Shown one piece after another: positions 1 through 5,067 of a stretch of 5,067 bases of DNA (the first letter of the stretch is position 1; every line of letters starts with the position of its first letter). The position numbers and the translations under genes were made by a program. The stretch is from Pedosphaera sp. (GTDB taxonomy: Bacteria; Verrucomicrobiota; Verrucomicrobiae; Limisphaerales; Pedosphaeraceae): assembly GCA_028293265.1 (NCBI GenBank), contig JAQGPB010000127.1, positions 1 to 5,067 on the forward strand, given 5' to 3'. The notes under the pieces were generated by a model. That model was given only the letters and a program-made list of their open reading frames with translations, was not told the origin of the DNA and ran no database searches.

Positions 1-201
1 CTGGCGGCGATCAACGGCCAGCCGTTTTGCGAAGTGGTGTTGCGCAACGGCGATGCCATCGAGATCGGCGCACTCAAGATCCGTTTCTGGCTGGGCGAAA
101 CCCGGCAGGGCAGCCTGCGCCCCCGGGAGTGGCTGACGTGGACGGCTTTCGTGCTCCTCATTGCCGCTCAGTTGTTCCTGATCTATCGCCTGATTCCTTA
201 A
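1..201 (+). CDS. FHA-domain protein with C-terminal membrane anchor (3' end only)
   Basis: Frame 1 is open from the window edge to a TAA at 199-201, giving the last 66 residues of a protein whose start lies outside. Residues 4-29 (INGQPF...[12 protein letters not shown]...IRF) match the closing strands of a forkhead-associated domain: the Asn-Gly turn, then a GD-x-I-x-IG strand. The phosphothreonine-binding loops would lie upstream and cannot be seen. A short basic linker (R35, R40, R42) leads to one hydrophobic helix at about residues 45-62 ([19 protein letters not shown]), followed by only four residues. This is the layout of a tail-anchored membrane protein with the FHA domain in the cytoplasm. 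FHA domains bind phosphothreonine peptides, often in Ser/Thr kinase signalling or secretion complexes; the partner here is unknown. The gene converges on purH and its stop overlaps the purH stop. FHA assignment is fairly secure, the specific role open. Confidence 0.75.
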   Translation: MAAINGQPFCEVVLRNGDAIEIGALKIRFWLGETRQGSLRPREWLTWTAFVLLIAAQLFLIYRLIP

Positions 202-1751
202 TGCCGGAAGTGGCGCACGCCGGTGAAGGCCATGGCCAGGTTGCGCGCATCCGCGGCGGCGATCACTTCGGCGTCCCGCACCGAGCCGCCGGGCTGGATG
301 GCCGCCGTTGCGCCCGCCTCCGCCGCCGCGATCAGCCCGTCCGGGAAGGGGAAGAAGGCATCGCTGCAAACCACGCTTTGCTTGAGCGACAGCGAGGCTT
401 CTCCCGCTTTCCATACGGCAATGCGGCTCGCATCCACGCGGCTCATCTGGCCGGCGCCCACACCGAGGGTCCGGTCCGCGCCGACGTAAAGGATGGCGTT
501 GGATTTGACATGTTTCACGATGCGCCAGCCAAAGAGCATCGCCTGCAACTCGGCGGCGGTCGGCTGGCGTTTGCTCACAATTTTCAAGCTGTCGGCGCGG
601 GTGGCTTTCAGGTCCCGTTCCTGGAGCAGGAATGAATCCGCGCCCACGCTCCGCACGTCCCAGGGCGCGGAACTCAGCGGGCTTTTCAGCAGCTTGAGGA
701 GGCGCAGGTTTTTCTTCTTCTGCAACAGTTCCAGTGCGCCGGCGCTGAATCCGGGCGCGATGATGACCTCGCTGAAAATCTCCGCGATGGCCTCGGCGCA
801 GGCCGGGTCAAGCTCGCGGTTGACGGCGATGATGCCGCCGAAGGGCGCCTGTTTGTCAGTCGCGAAGGCCTTGTCCCAGGCTTCGCGCAAGCTGGTTCCC
901 TGTCCCACGCCGCAGGGATTCATGTGCTTGAGAATCGCCAGCGTGGGTACGTCGTCCGCGAATTCCGCGATCAATCCAGCCGCCGCAGTCAGGTCCAGAA
1001 TATTGTTATAGGAAAGTTCCTTGCCGTGGAGCTGGTGAAAGTAATCGTGAAAACGGCCGTAAAGGGCGGCGGCTTGGTGCGGGTTCTCGCCGTAACGCAA
1101 TGACTGCGCGCGTGGTGCCTGGATGGAAAGCGCGGCGGGCAGGCTGGCTGGCGCGTTTGGTTCAAATGCCTTGGCGAGATGCGACGCAATGGCGGCATCG
1201 TAAGCCGCAGTGCGGGCGAACACCTTGGCCGCAAGTTTGCGGCGCAATTCGAGCGTGGTGCCGCCCGTTTCGCTGATCTGCCGGACGACCTCCGCGTAAT
1301 CCGCCGGGTCCACCACGACCGTCACGCTTTCGTGGTTTTTGGCGGCGCTCCGCAGCATGGAGGGACCGCCGATGTCAATGTTCTCAATGGCTTCCGGGAG
1401 CGTCACGTCCGCCTTGGCGACGGTCTGTTCGAAGGGATAAAGATTCACGACCACAAGGTCAATCGGTTCGATGTGGTGCTCCCGCGCTGCAGCTTCGTGC
1501 CGGTCATTGCCGCGAATGAACAGCAGGCCGCCATGGATTTTGGGATGCAAGGTTTTGACGCGGCCATCCATCATTTCGGGGAAACCCGTGTAAGCGCCAA
1601 GGTCCATGACTTCAAGCCCGGCTTCGCGCAGTGTCTTGGCGGTGCCACCCGTGGAAATAAGTTTGACCCCGCTTTGAATGAGGGATTGGGCGAGAGTGAT
1701 GAGTCCGGCCTTGTCTGAAACTGAAAGGAGCGCGCGTTGTATTTTAGGCAT
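198..1751 (-). CDS. purH: Bifunctional purine biosynthesis protein PurH (AICAR formyltransferase / IMP cyclohydrolase)
   Basis: PurH catalyses the last two steps of de novo IMP synthesis in the cytoplasm: 10-formyl-THF-dependent formylation of AICAR to FAICAR, then cyclisation to IMP. The 517-residue length suits the family (about 510-530). The N-terminal MGS-like cyclohydrolase domain (about 1-190) carries STGGTAKTL (33-41), [11 protein letters not shown] (65-75), NLYPF (103-107) and ENIDIGGPS (123-131). K66, Y105, D126 and K138 correspond to human ATIC K66, Y104, D125 and K137. The transformylase domain has RYGENPHQ (219-226), the catalytic Lys-His pair K275-H276 in [21 protein letters not shown] (304-315), N418 in KSNAI, and the terminal QPGGSVRD (486-493). 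All catalytic positions are present, so the enzyme should be active. The start at 1751 is chosen because [14 protein letters not shown] is the usual family N-terminus and GGGG lies 5 bases upstream. An in-frame ATG at 1805 would add 18 unconserved residues. No other pur gene is adjacent. Confidence 0.98.
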   Translation of the reverse strand: MPKIQRALLSVSDKAGLITLAQSLIQSGVKLISTGGTAKTLREAGLEVMDLGAYTGFPEMMDGRVKTLHPKIHGGLLFIRGNDRHEAAAREHHIEPIDLVVVNLYPFEQTVAKADVTLPEAIENIDIGGPSMLRSAAKNHESVTVVVDPADYAEVVRQISETGGTTLELRRKLAAKVFARTAAYDAAIASHLAKAFEPNAPASLPAALSIQAPRAQSLRYGENPHQAAALYGRFHDYFHQLHGKELSYNNILDLTAAAGLIAEFADDVPTLAILKHMNPCGVGQGTSLREAWDKAFATDKQAPFGGIIAVNRELDPACAEAIAEIFSEVIIAPGFSAGALELLQKKKNLRLLKLLKSPLSSAPWDVRSVGADSFLLQERDLKATRADSLKIVSKRQPTAAELQAMLFGWRIVKHVKSNAILYVGADRTLGVGAGQMSRVDASRIAVWKAGEASLSLKQSVVCSDAFFPFPDGLIAAAEAGATAAIQPGGSVRDAEVIAAADARNLAMAFTGVRHFRH

Positions 1752-1754
1752 AAA

Positions 1755-1760
1755 TTCCCC
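1755..1760 (-). promoter_or_regulatory. Ribosome binding site of purH
   Basis: On the minus strand GGGGAA precedes the ATG at 1751, with 5 bases between the GGGG and the start codon. It is a modest Shine-Dalgarno match, but together with the conserved protein N-terminus it favours this start over the upstream in-frame ATG at 1805, which has only an AGG in front of it. Confidence 0.55.
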
Positions 1761-1920
1761 GCTAAAATCTTCCAAGTGCGGGGTCTTCGTCAACCGGCAA
1801 ATCATGCGACCTGATCTGGCAGGATGGTTTCAATTTAGAATTGCGCCGGCGGGGGGCGGTTGTCTCGCAACTGGCAGGCGAATCATCGTCGCGAACGCAA
1901 TCGAAGCCTAACTTTGCGGG

Positions 1921-1938
1921 AACCCGGCCTGCCGGATT
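1921..1938 (-). repeat. Small inverted repeat (hairpin) in the purH leader region
   Basis: On the minus strand AATCCGG and CCGGGTT flank a CAGG loop, forming a 7-base stem with one T-G wobble. On the plus strand the same position is an A-C mismatch, so if it acts as RNA the minus (purH-sense) transcript is the likelier one. No T-run follows, so it is not a standard intrinsic terminator. It sits about 170 bases before the purH start. It may be a leader RNA element or chance. Confidence 0.3.
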
Positions 1939-2185
1939 TGAAAACGCGCAGTTCCCGTTGCACACCTGACAGATGAAAATGAAGATCTCCTCCGCGGCAG
2001 ATGCAACCCATGTGCAGGGCAACACGGCCCAATGCGTGGCGGCAGCAATACAGTTTTAGAGACTGAAACCGGGTGGGCCGGCGGCGGGTCGTGTTCATCG
2101 CACCCAAGCGTAGCACGCAGTAATGCCGGCGACAAGCCCACAAACAACCCCATTGCGATCTGGCAATCAGAAGCGGCCGCCCCGA

Positions 2186-2650
2186 TCAAGCCTTGTCCAA
2201 CATTTGCGTGAGCTCGTTGATCATCGCCTGAAGCTCCTCCTTGAGCGCGCCCTTTTTGAAATAAGCATCGGCACCCAGTGCCTTGCTGCGCGCGATGTCC
2301 TCGGGGAGAAACGAACCGGAAACCACGGCAACAAACAGGCCGCCGAACGGTCGCGTCTGCAGCCATTGCAAAACTTCGTGGCCGTTCTTCCGGGGCATTT
2401 TCAAATCCAGCAGGACGACATCGGGGAAGGGATGTTGGTCGCGGTCTTGGAACCGGTTCTGGCCGTCCAGATAGTCAATCGCCGCTTCGCCATCGCCCAC
2501 CTCGCCCACGACCTTGAGTCGCGAGGTTGCCTGGATGGCCAGGCCCATGAAAAGGCGGTCATCTTCCGAATCATCCACCAGCAGGACGGAGTAGCGTTCT
2601 TTCGTCATCCGTTCCGGTGGCACAGTCAGTTGGTCAGGCGATTCACGCAT
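2186..2650 (-). CDS. Single-domain response regulator (CheY/Rcp1-like)
   Basis: A stand-alone receiver of 154 residues with no output domain; it takes phosphate from a histidine kinase and acts by protein contact or as a relay intermediate. The acidic pair is D26-D27 in SVLLVDDSEDD, the phospho-acceptor is D82 in VVLLDLKMPRKNG, the switch Ser is S111 in VAVVSGS, and the conserved Lys is K133 after Y130. The Pro that normally follows this Lys is Gly here. The VDDSEDD start and LDLKMPRKNG block resemble Rcp1-type regulators, which partner phytochrome-like kinases; the neighbouring kinase has an HATPase C-terminus of that type, so it is the probable donor (inference). The gene lies 78 bases downstream of that kinase on the same strand. 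The start is uncertain: ATG at 2650 has GGTGG 8 bases upstream; ATG at 2608 (140 residues) fits the usual family N-terminus best but has a weaker site; GTG at 2662 is also in frame. Confidence 0.93.
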   Translation of the reverse strand: MRESPDQLTVPPERMTKERYSVLLVDDSEDDRLFMGLAIQATSRLKVVGEVGDGEAAIDYLDGQNRFQDRDQHPFPDVVLLDLKMPRKNGHEVLQWLQTRPFGGLFVAVVSGSFLPEDIARSKALGADAYFKKGALKEELQAMINELTQMLDKA

Positions 2651-2658
2651 GTATGAAA

Positions 2659-2663
2659 CCACC
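2659..2663 (-). promoter_or_regulatory. Possible ribosome binding site of the response regulator
   Basis: GGTGG on the minus strand lies 8 bases before the ATG at 2650. It is an imperfect Shine-Dalgarno match, but better than what precedes the alternative starts at 2608 (GGAA, 3 bases away) or 2662. It is the reason 2650 was preferred. Confidence 0.35.
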
Positions 2664-2679
2664 CAACTGTCTCAGATAT

Positions 2680-2696
2680 GATTGATTTCGTCAATC
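2680..2696. repeat. Perfect 6-base inverted repeat between kinase and regulator genes
   Basis: GATTGA and TCAATC flank a 5-base centre (TTTCG on plus, CGAAA on minus). It lies in the 78-base gap, after the kinase stop and just before the regulator's translation start. As minus-strand RNA it gives a short AT-rich stem with a GAAA-containing loop and no T-run, so it is a poor terminator. It could be a weak hairpin affecting regulator expression, an operator half-site pair, or chance. Confidence 0.4.
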
Positions 2697-2723
2697 CATT
2701 GCACGCGCAGCCATTGCACGCAG
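2696..2723. repeat. Two-copy tandem repeat between kinase and regulator genes
   Basis: CCATTGCACGCGCAG (2696-2710) is followed immediately by CCATTGCACGCAG (2711-2723); the copies are identical apart from one extra GC in the first. The repeat sits just after the kinase stop codon and abuts the inverted repeat at 2680-2696. It could be a slippage duplication or a pair of binding sites. Confidence 0.6.
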
Positions 2724-2728
2724 CCGGA

Positions 2729-4099
2729 CTACTCTGCCGGGGCTGTTTTGGGTCCGAGCGTGAAATAAAAGACCGCCCCTTTGCCTTCCTCTCCCTCCGC
2801 CCAGATTCGGCCGCCATGGCGGCGCACAATCCGCGCCGCGGTCGCCAAGCCCACGCCCGTGCCCTCGAATTCCTTGGCCGGATGCAGGCGTTGAAACACC
2901 CCGAACAACTTGTCCACGTACTTCATGTCGAAACCAACGCCATTGTCCCGCACAAAAATCGAAAGCTCGCCGTCGTTGTTCTGATGACCAACCTCAATCA
3001 TGGCTTCCTTGCGGGGCTGGCTGTATTTGACGGAATTGGAAAGCAGATTCGCGAACACCTGTTTGATCAGGCTTGGGTCGCAGGCGACGGATGGCAATTC
3101 CGAAATCTGCCATTTGATCTTCCGTTGGGTGGTTTCCGATTTAAGGGTGGCAACCTCTTCCTCGACGATGTCTTTCAACTTGGTTTCCTGGCGGGTCAAA
3201 TTTTGTTTTCCAAGCCGGGACAAGTTGAGCAAGTCGGCCACCAGCCGCGCCATGTCGCGGGTCCGGACGCCGATGCGTGTCAGATACTGGCGTGCTTCCG
3301 GCGGGATGCCCGCGCTGAAGTCCTCCTCCACCATCTGGGCGTAGCTCTCGATGTTGCGCAATGGCGCCTGCAGGTCGTGGGCGACCGAATAAGTAAACGC
3401 CTCCAACTCCTGGTTGGACGCGGCCAGTTCAGCCGTGCGTTCGAGGACGCGCTGCTCCAGTTCGCCATTGACCCGGCGGATGTTTTCCTCCGCGCGCTGG
3501 CGCTCGGCGATTTCCGCCTGGAGCGATTCATTGGCGACGGCCAGTTCCGCCGTGCGCTCACGGACGCGGATTTCCAGCTGATCATGCGCCTGGCGCAACC
3601 GCTCCGCCTGCCGCTTGAGCTGCTCGGTTTTTTTGAACAGCTCCACAAACACCGCGACCTTCGTGCGCAATACTTCGGGCAAAACCGGCGTGAGGATGTA
3701 ATCCACCGCCCCGAGCGAATACCCGCGCGAAACGTGCGTCTCCGTGTCGCTGACGCCGGTGATGAAAATGATCGGCGTATGTTCCGACCGGCGGCGCTGC
3801 CGGAGCAGATGCGCGGTTTCAAATCCATCCATGCCGGGCATGTTGACATCGAGGAGGATCACCGCAAAGTCCTGGCTCAAGAGGCAGCGGAGCGCTTCCT
3901 TGCCGGAGGAAGCCCGGACAATGTTTTGACCCAGGTCGTCAATGATGGTTTCCATTGCCAGCCGTTTGTCATCGCGATCATCAACGATCAGGATGTTGGC
4001 CTTGTTCTCATCGCGGAATGGAATGACCAAACTCATCGCGTAATCTCCGGCGTAGTCGTCGTTTAATTCGGCTTCCATAGATCGTTGATTGGTTATCAT
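2729..4099 (-). CDS. Receiver-histidine kinase (REC-coiled coil-HisKA-HATPase), cytoplasmic
   Basis: A 456-residue kinase with its receiver at the N-terminus. REC (about 34-150) has the acidic pair D40-D41 (ILIVDDRDD), phospho-acceptor D84 (VILLDVNMPGMDG) and T114, but the conserved Lys is Thr (T137 in YILTPVLPEVLR). A long charged coiled coil (about 152-235) contains ERTAELA twice. HisKA carries the phospho-accepting H241 in SVAHDLQAPLRNI. The HATPase domain has N355 (N box, NLLSNSVKY), DNGVGF (385-390), the F box around 399-402 and GTGVGL (413-418); its ending RIVRRHGGRIWAEGEEGKGA is of the phytochrome-like type. All catalytic kinase boxes are intact. There is no signal peptide, membrane helix or sensor domain, so input most likely comes through REC. 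The gene starts 9 bases after the hybrid kinase stop, with AAGG 7 bases before the ATG. M22 (4036), behind GGAG, is an alternative start. The regulator downstream is the likely phosphate target (inference). Confidence 0.96.
   Translation of the reverse strand: MITNQRSMEAELNDDYAGDYAMSLVIPFRDENKANILIVDDRDDKRLAMETIIDDLGQNIVRASSGKEALRCLLSQDFAVILLDVNMPGMDGFETAHLLRQRRRSEHTPIIFITGVSDTETHVSRGYSLGAVDYILTPVLPEVLRTKVAVFVELFKKTEQLKRQAERLRQAHDQLEIRVRERTAELAVANESLQAEIAERQRAEENIRRVNGELEQRVLERTAELAASNQELEAFTYSVAHDLQAPLRNIESYAQMVEEDFSAGIPPEARQYLTRIGVRTRDMARLVADLLNLSRLGKQNLTRQETKLKDIVEEEVATLKSETTQRKIKWQISELPSVACDPSLIKQVFANLLSNSVKYSQPRKEAMIEVGHQNNDGELSIFVRDNGVGFDMKYVDKLFGVFQRLHPAKEFEGTGVGLATAARIVRRHGGRIWAEGEEGKGAVFYFTLGPKTAPAE
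3421..3577 (-). repeat. Internal duplication of a signalling-helix segment within the kinase gene
   Basis: Bases 3421-3460 and 3538-3577 match at 32 of 40 positions by my count, offset by 117 bases (39 codons), so the reading frame is preserved. In the protein this gives ERTAELAVAN (181-190) and ERTAELAASN (220-229). It appears to be a duplicated coiled-coil unit between the receiver and the HisKA domain. Confidence 0.7.
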
Positions 4100-4106
4100 T
4101 GACGGA

Positions 4107-4110
4107 CCTT
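4107..4110 (-). promoter_or_regulatory. Ribosome binding site of the receiver-kinase, overlapping the upstream stop codon
   Basis: On the minus strand the hybrid kinase's stop TAA (4109-4111) runs into AAGG, which stands 7 bases before the ATG at 4099. A ribosome ending the hybrid kinase would sit on this site, which suggests translational coupling. It supports the 4099 start over M8 (4078), which has no site in front of it. Confidence 0.7.
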
Positions 4111-5067
4111 AACGGTAGAGCCAAAGGCGGAGCATGGAGAGCAGTTCGGCGCTGTCCACCGGTTTGGCGATGTAATCCGACGCGCCGGCGTCAATGCACT
4201 TCTCGCGGTCGCCTTTCATCGCCTTGGCGGTGAGGGCGATGACCGGCAGGGTGCGGAACTTGGCAAACTTCCGGAGCGCGCGCATGGTGTCGTAGCCGTC
4301 CATGTCCGGCATCATGATGTCCATGAGCACGACGTCAATGTCCGGCGTGGACATCAGTTGATCGAGGGCGGTCTTGCCGGTTTCGGCGGAGAGAATCTGC
4401 ATCTCGTACCGCTCCAGCAGGCTGGTCATGGCGAAAATATTCCGGATGTCGTCGTCCACGATCAATATCTTCTTGGCCTTGAGCACCGTCTCGGCCTGAT
4501 GAAGTTTCTGAATCTCCATCCGCTTGGCTTCTGGCAGCAGGTTGAGATCGCAGTGGAGGAACAGCGCGGTTTCATCAAGCAGCCGTTCCGGCGAGCGGAC
4601 TTCCTTCAGGTTCATCGTCTGGCCCAGGCGTTTCAGATGCGCTTCTTCCTTCTTGGACAAGGGCCGGGTGATATAGGAAATGATGGGGACATGGCCCAGG
4701 TGCGCGTCCTTTTTGATTTCCTCCATCAGCGCGAATCCTGCCATGTCCTCAAGTTCCAGCATGACCACTGCGGCCCCGAAATGATCGTCACGCAATTTTG
4801 CCAAGGCTTCCTCGCCCTTGCCGATGCAGGTAATTTCAATTCCGTCGCCGCCCGCAATTTCAGCCACCTGGTTGCGCTCGGCTGCTTCCTTGCCGATCAC
4901 GAGCAGTTTTTTGGTGTGCGGTTCGATGACGCTTTGCAGCAGCGTGAAAACTTCCTTGAGCGATTCCTTTGATTTCAGCGGCTTCGTCAAGGCGCCGATT
5001 GCGCCCATTCTCAAACCGCGCTCATGCTCTTCCTCGGTGGTGATGATGTACACCGGAATATGCCGGG
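4109..5067 (-). CDS. Hybrid histidine kinase, C-terminal multi-receiver region (5' end outside window)
   Basis: The frame is open through the right edge. The GTG at 5051-5053 is an internal valine within a receiver strand ([13 protein letters not shown]), not a start. Counting from the first whole codon (5063-5065), about 318 residues are visible. First comes the end of one receiver (residues 1-45), with its Lys-Pro at K28-P29. A second receiver-like domain (about 52-174) lacks the acidic pair ([10 protein letters not shown]) and has Glu (E104, [10 protein letters not shown]) at the phospho-acceptor position. The third, at the C-terminus (about 197-318), is canonical: D204-D205 ([12 protein letters not shown]), D249 ([13 protein letters not shown]), T279 and K301-P302. 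A REC / degenerate REC / REC tail with the [10 protein letters not shown] signature is typical of large hybrid kinases whose HAMP or GAF, HisKA and HATPase modules lie upstream; those are not visible here. It is the first gene seen of the signalling cluster and is coupled to the receiver-kinase. A stand-alone multi-receiver protein is the alternative. Confidence 0.9.
   Translation of the reverse strand, partial: RHIPVYIITTEEEHERGLRMGAIGALTKPLKSKESLKEVFTLLQSVIEPHTKKLLVIGKEAAERNQVAEIAGGDGIEITCIGKGEEALAKLRDDHFGAAVVMLELEDMAGFALMEEIKKDAHLGHVPIISYITRPLSKKEEAHLKRLGQTMNLKEVRSPERLLDETALFLHCDLNLLPEAKRMEIQKLHQAETVLKAKKILIVDDDIRNIFAMTSLLERYEMQILSAETGKTALDQLMSTPDIDVVLMDIMMPDMDGYDTMRALRKFAKFRTLPVIALTAKAMKGDREKCIDAGASDYIAKPVDSAELLSMLRLWLYR

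Larger units (their letters stand above)
1752..2185. other. 434-base non-coding gap: purH leader and 3' flank of the response regulator
   Basis: This stretch separates the response-regulator stop from the purH start, both on the minus strand, so it should hold the purH promoter and any terminator of the signalling cluster. Reading both strands I found no convincing gene. Short open frames exist but lack a recognisable protein, a good ribosome binding site or homologous motifs. I looked for the ZTP (pfl) riboswitch, which commonly precedes purH, and did not find its conserved GGGGAGCG or CCGCCUGGGC segments. No strong stem followed by a T-run is visible after the regulator stop. Visible structure is limited to a small hairpin at 1921-1938 and a 5-base inverted repeat, CAATT-TAG-AATTG, at 1831-1843. 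Either could be chance. The location of the purH promoter remains unassigned. Confidence 0.6.

Noticed and set aside
27..635. A 202-codon plus-strand frame across the FHA and purH 3' ends
   Set aside because: It overlaps the FHA frame in another phase and is antisense to conserved PurH sequence; its composition is Arg/Gly/His-rich as expected of a shadow.
1761..1795. A promoter on the minus strand: TTGACG, 18-base spacer, GATTTT
   Set aside because: The -35 match is good but the -10 is poor, and transcription would begin inside or after the purH ribosome binding site.
1762..2025. An 87-codon minus-strand frame ending 10 bases before the purH ATG, with a CQVCNGNC cluster
   Set aside because: It starts only at a GTG with no good ribosome binding site and shows no recognisable family. 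The Cys cluster alone is not enough to call a gene.
2053..2070. GTTTTAGAG...GAAACC, which resembles the edge of a type II CRISPR repeat
   Set aside because: Single copy, with no second repeat at spacer distance, no array and no cas gene nearby.
1752..2185. A ZTP (pfl) riboswitch upstream of purH
   Set aside because: The position would be typical, but the conserved GGGGAGCG and CCGCCUGGGC segments are absent on the purH-sense strand.
1908..2366. A 152-codon minus-strand frame overlapping the regulator's 3' part
   Set aside because: Much of it is an out-of-phase reading of the response regulator; the rest resembles random translation rich in Pro, Arg and Cys.
2678..4066. A 462-codon open frame on the plus strand, antisense to the receiver-kinase
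   Set aside because: It mirrors the kinase gene almost end to end and its product has no recognisable motif, whereas the minus strand encodes every kinase and receiver motif. Long antisense frames are common opposite GC-rich genes.
4358..4972. A 204-codon plus-strand frame opposite the hybrid kinase
   Set aside because: It is antisense to clear receiver domains, shows no motif of its own, and is best explained as a codon-bias shadow.
5051..5053. GTG as the start of the rightmost gene
   Set aside because: The frame stays open to the window edge, and the upstream residues RHIP continue a receiver strand into VYIITTEEE, so this is an internal valine.

Overview
The window is bacterial chromosomal DNA: moderately GC-rich, densely coding, mostly ordinary housekeeping and two-component signalling genes. 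Nothing in it is phage, transposon, tRNA, rRNA or CRISPR. The style of the PurH protein, a tail-anchored FHA protein, and a large multi-receiver hybrid kinase next to a receiver-kinase and an Rcp1-type regulator suggest an environmental bacterium, possibly Verrucomicrobiota. That placement is an impression from protein style, not a phylogenetic result.

Layout. (1) Positions 1-201, plus strand: the last 66 codons of a protein ending in an FHA domain and a C-terminal membrane helix. (2) Positions 198-1751, minus strand: a complete purH, convergent with the FHA gene; the two stop codons share the bases TTAA. (3) Positions 1752-2185: a 434-base gap holding the purH leader, with no convincing gene, riboswitch or terminator. 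(4) Positions 2186-5067, minus strand: a signalling cluster transcribed from right to left. It runs from the C-terminal part of a hybrid histidine kinase (three receiver domains, the middle one degenerate), through a soluble receiver-HisKA-HATPase kinase, to a single-domain CheY/Rcp1-like response regulator.

How the genes may work together. The hybrid kinase and the receiver-kinase are 9 bases apart, and the stop of the first overlaps the ribosome binding site of the second, so they are very likely co-transcribed and translationally coupled. The receiver-kinase has no sensor or membrane segment of its own, so its N-terminal receiver is its likely input, fed by the upstream hybrid kinase. The stand-alone regulator, separated by about 80 bases containing a small hairpin and a tandem repeat, is the likely phosphate acceptor at the end. 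This cascade is inferred from gene order and domain logic.

I do not see a clearly new system. The points most worth a second look are the Lys-to-Thr change in the kinase's receiver, the pseudo-receiver in the hybrid kinase, the duplicated signalling helix, the repeats between kinase and regulator, and the unexplained purH leader.
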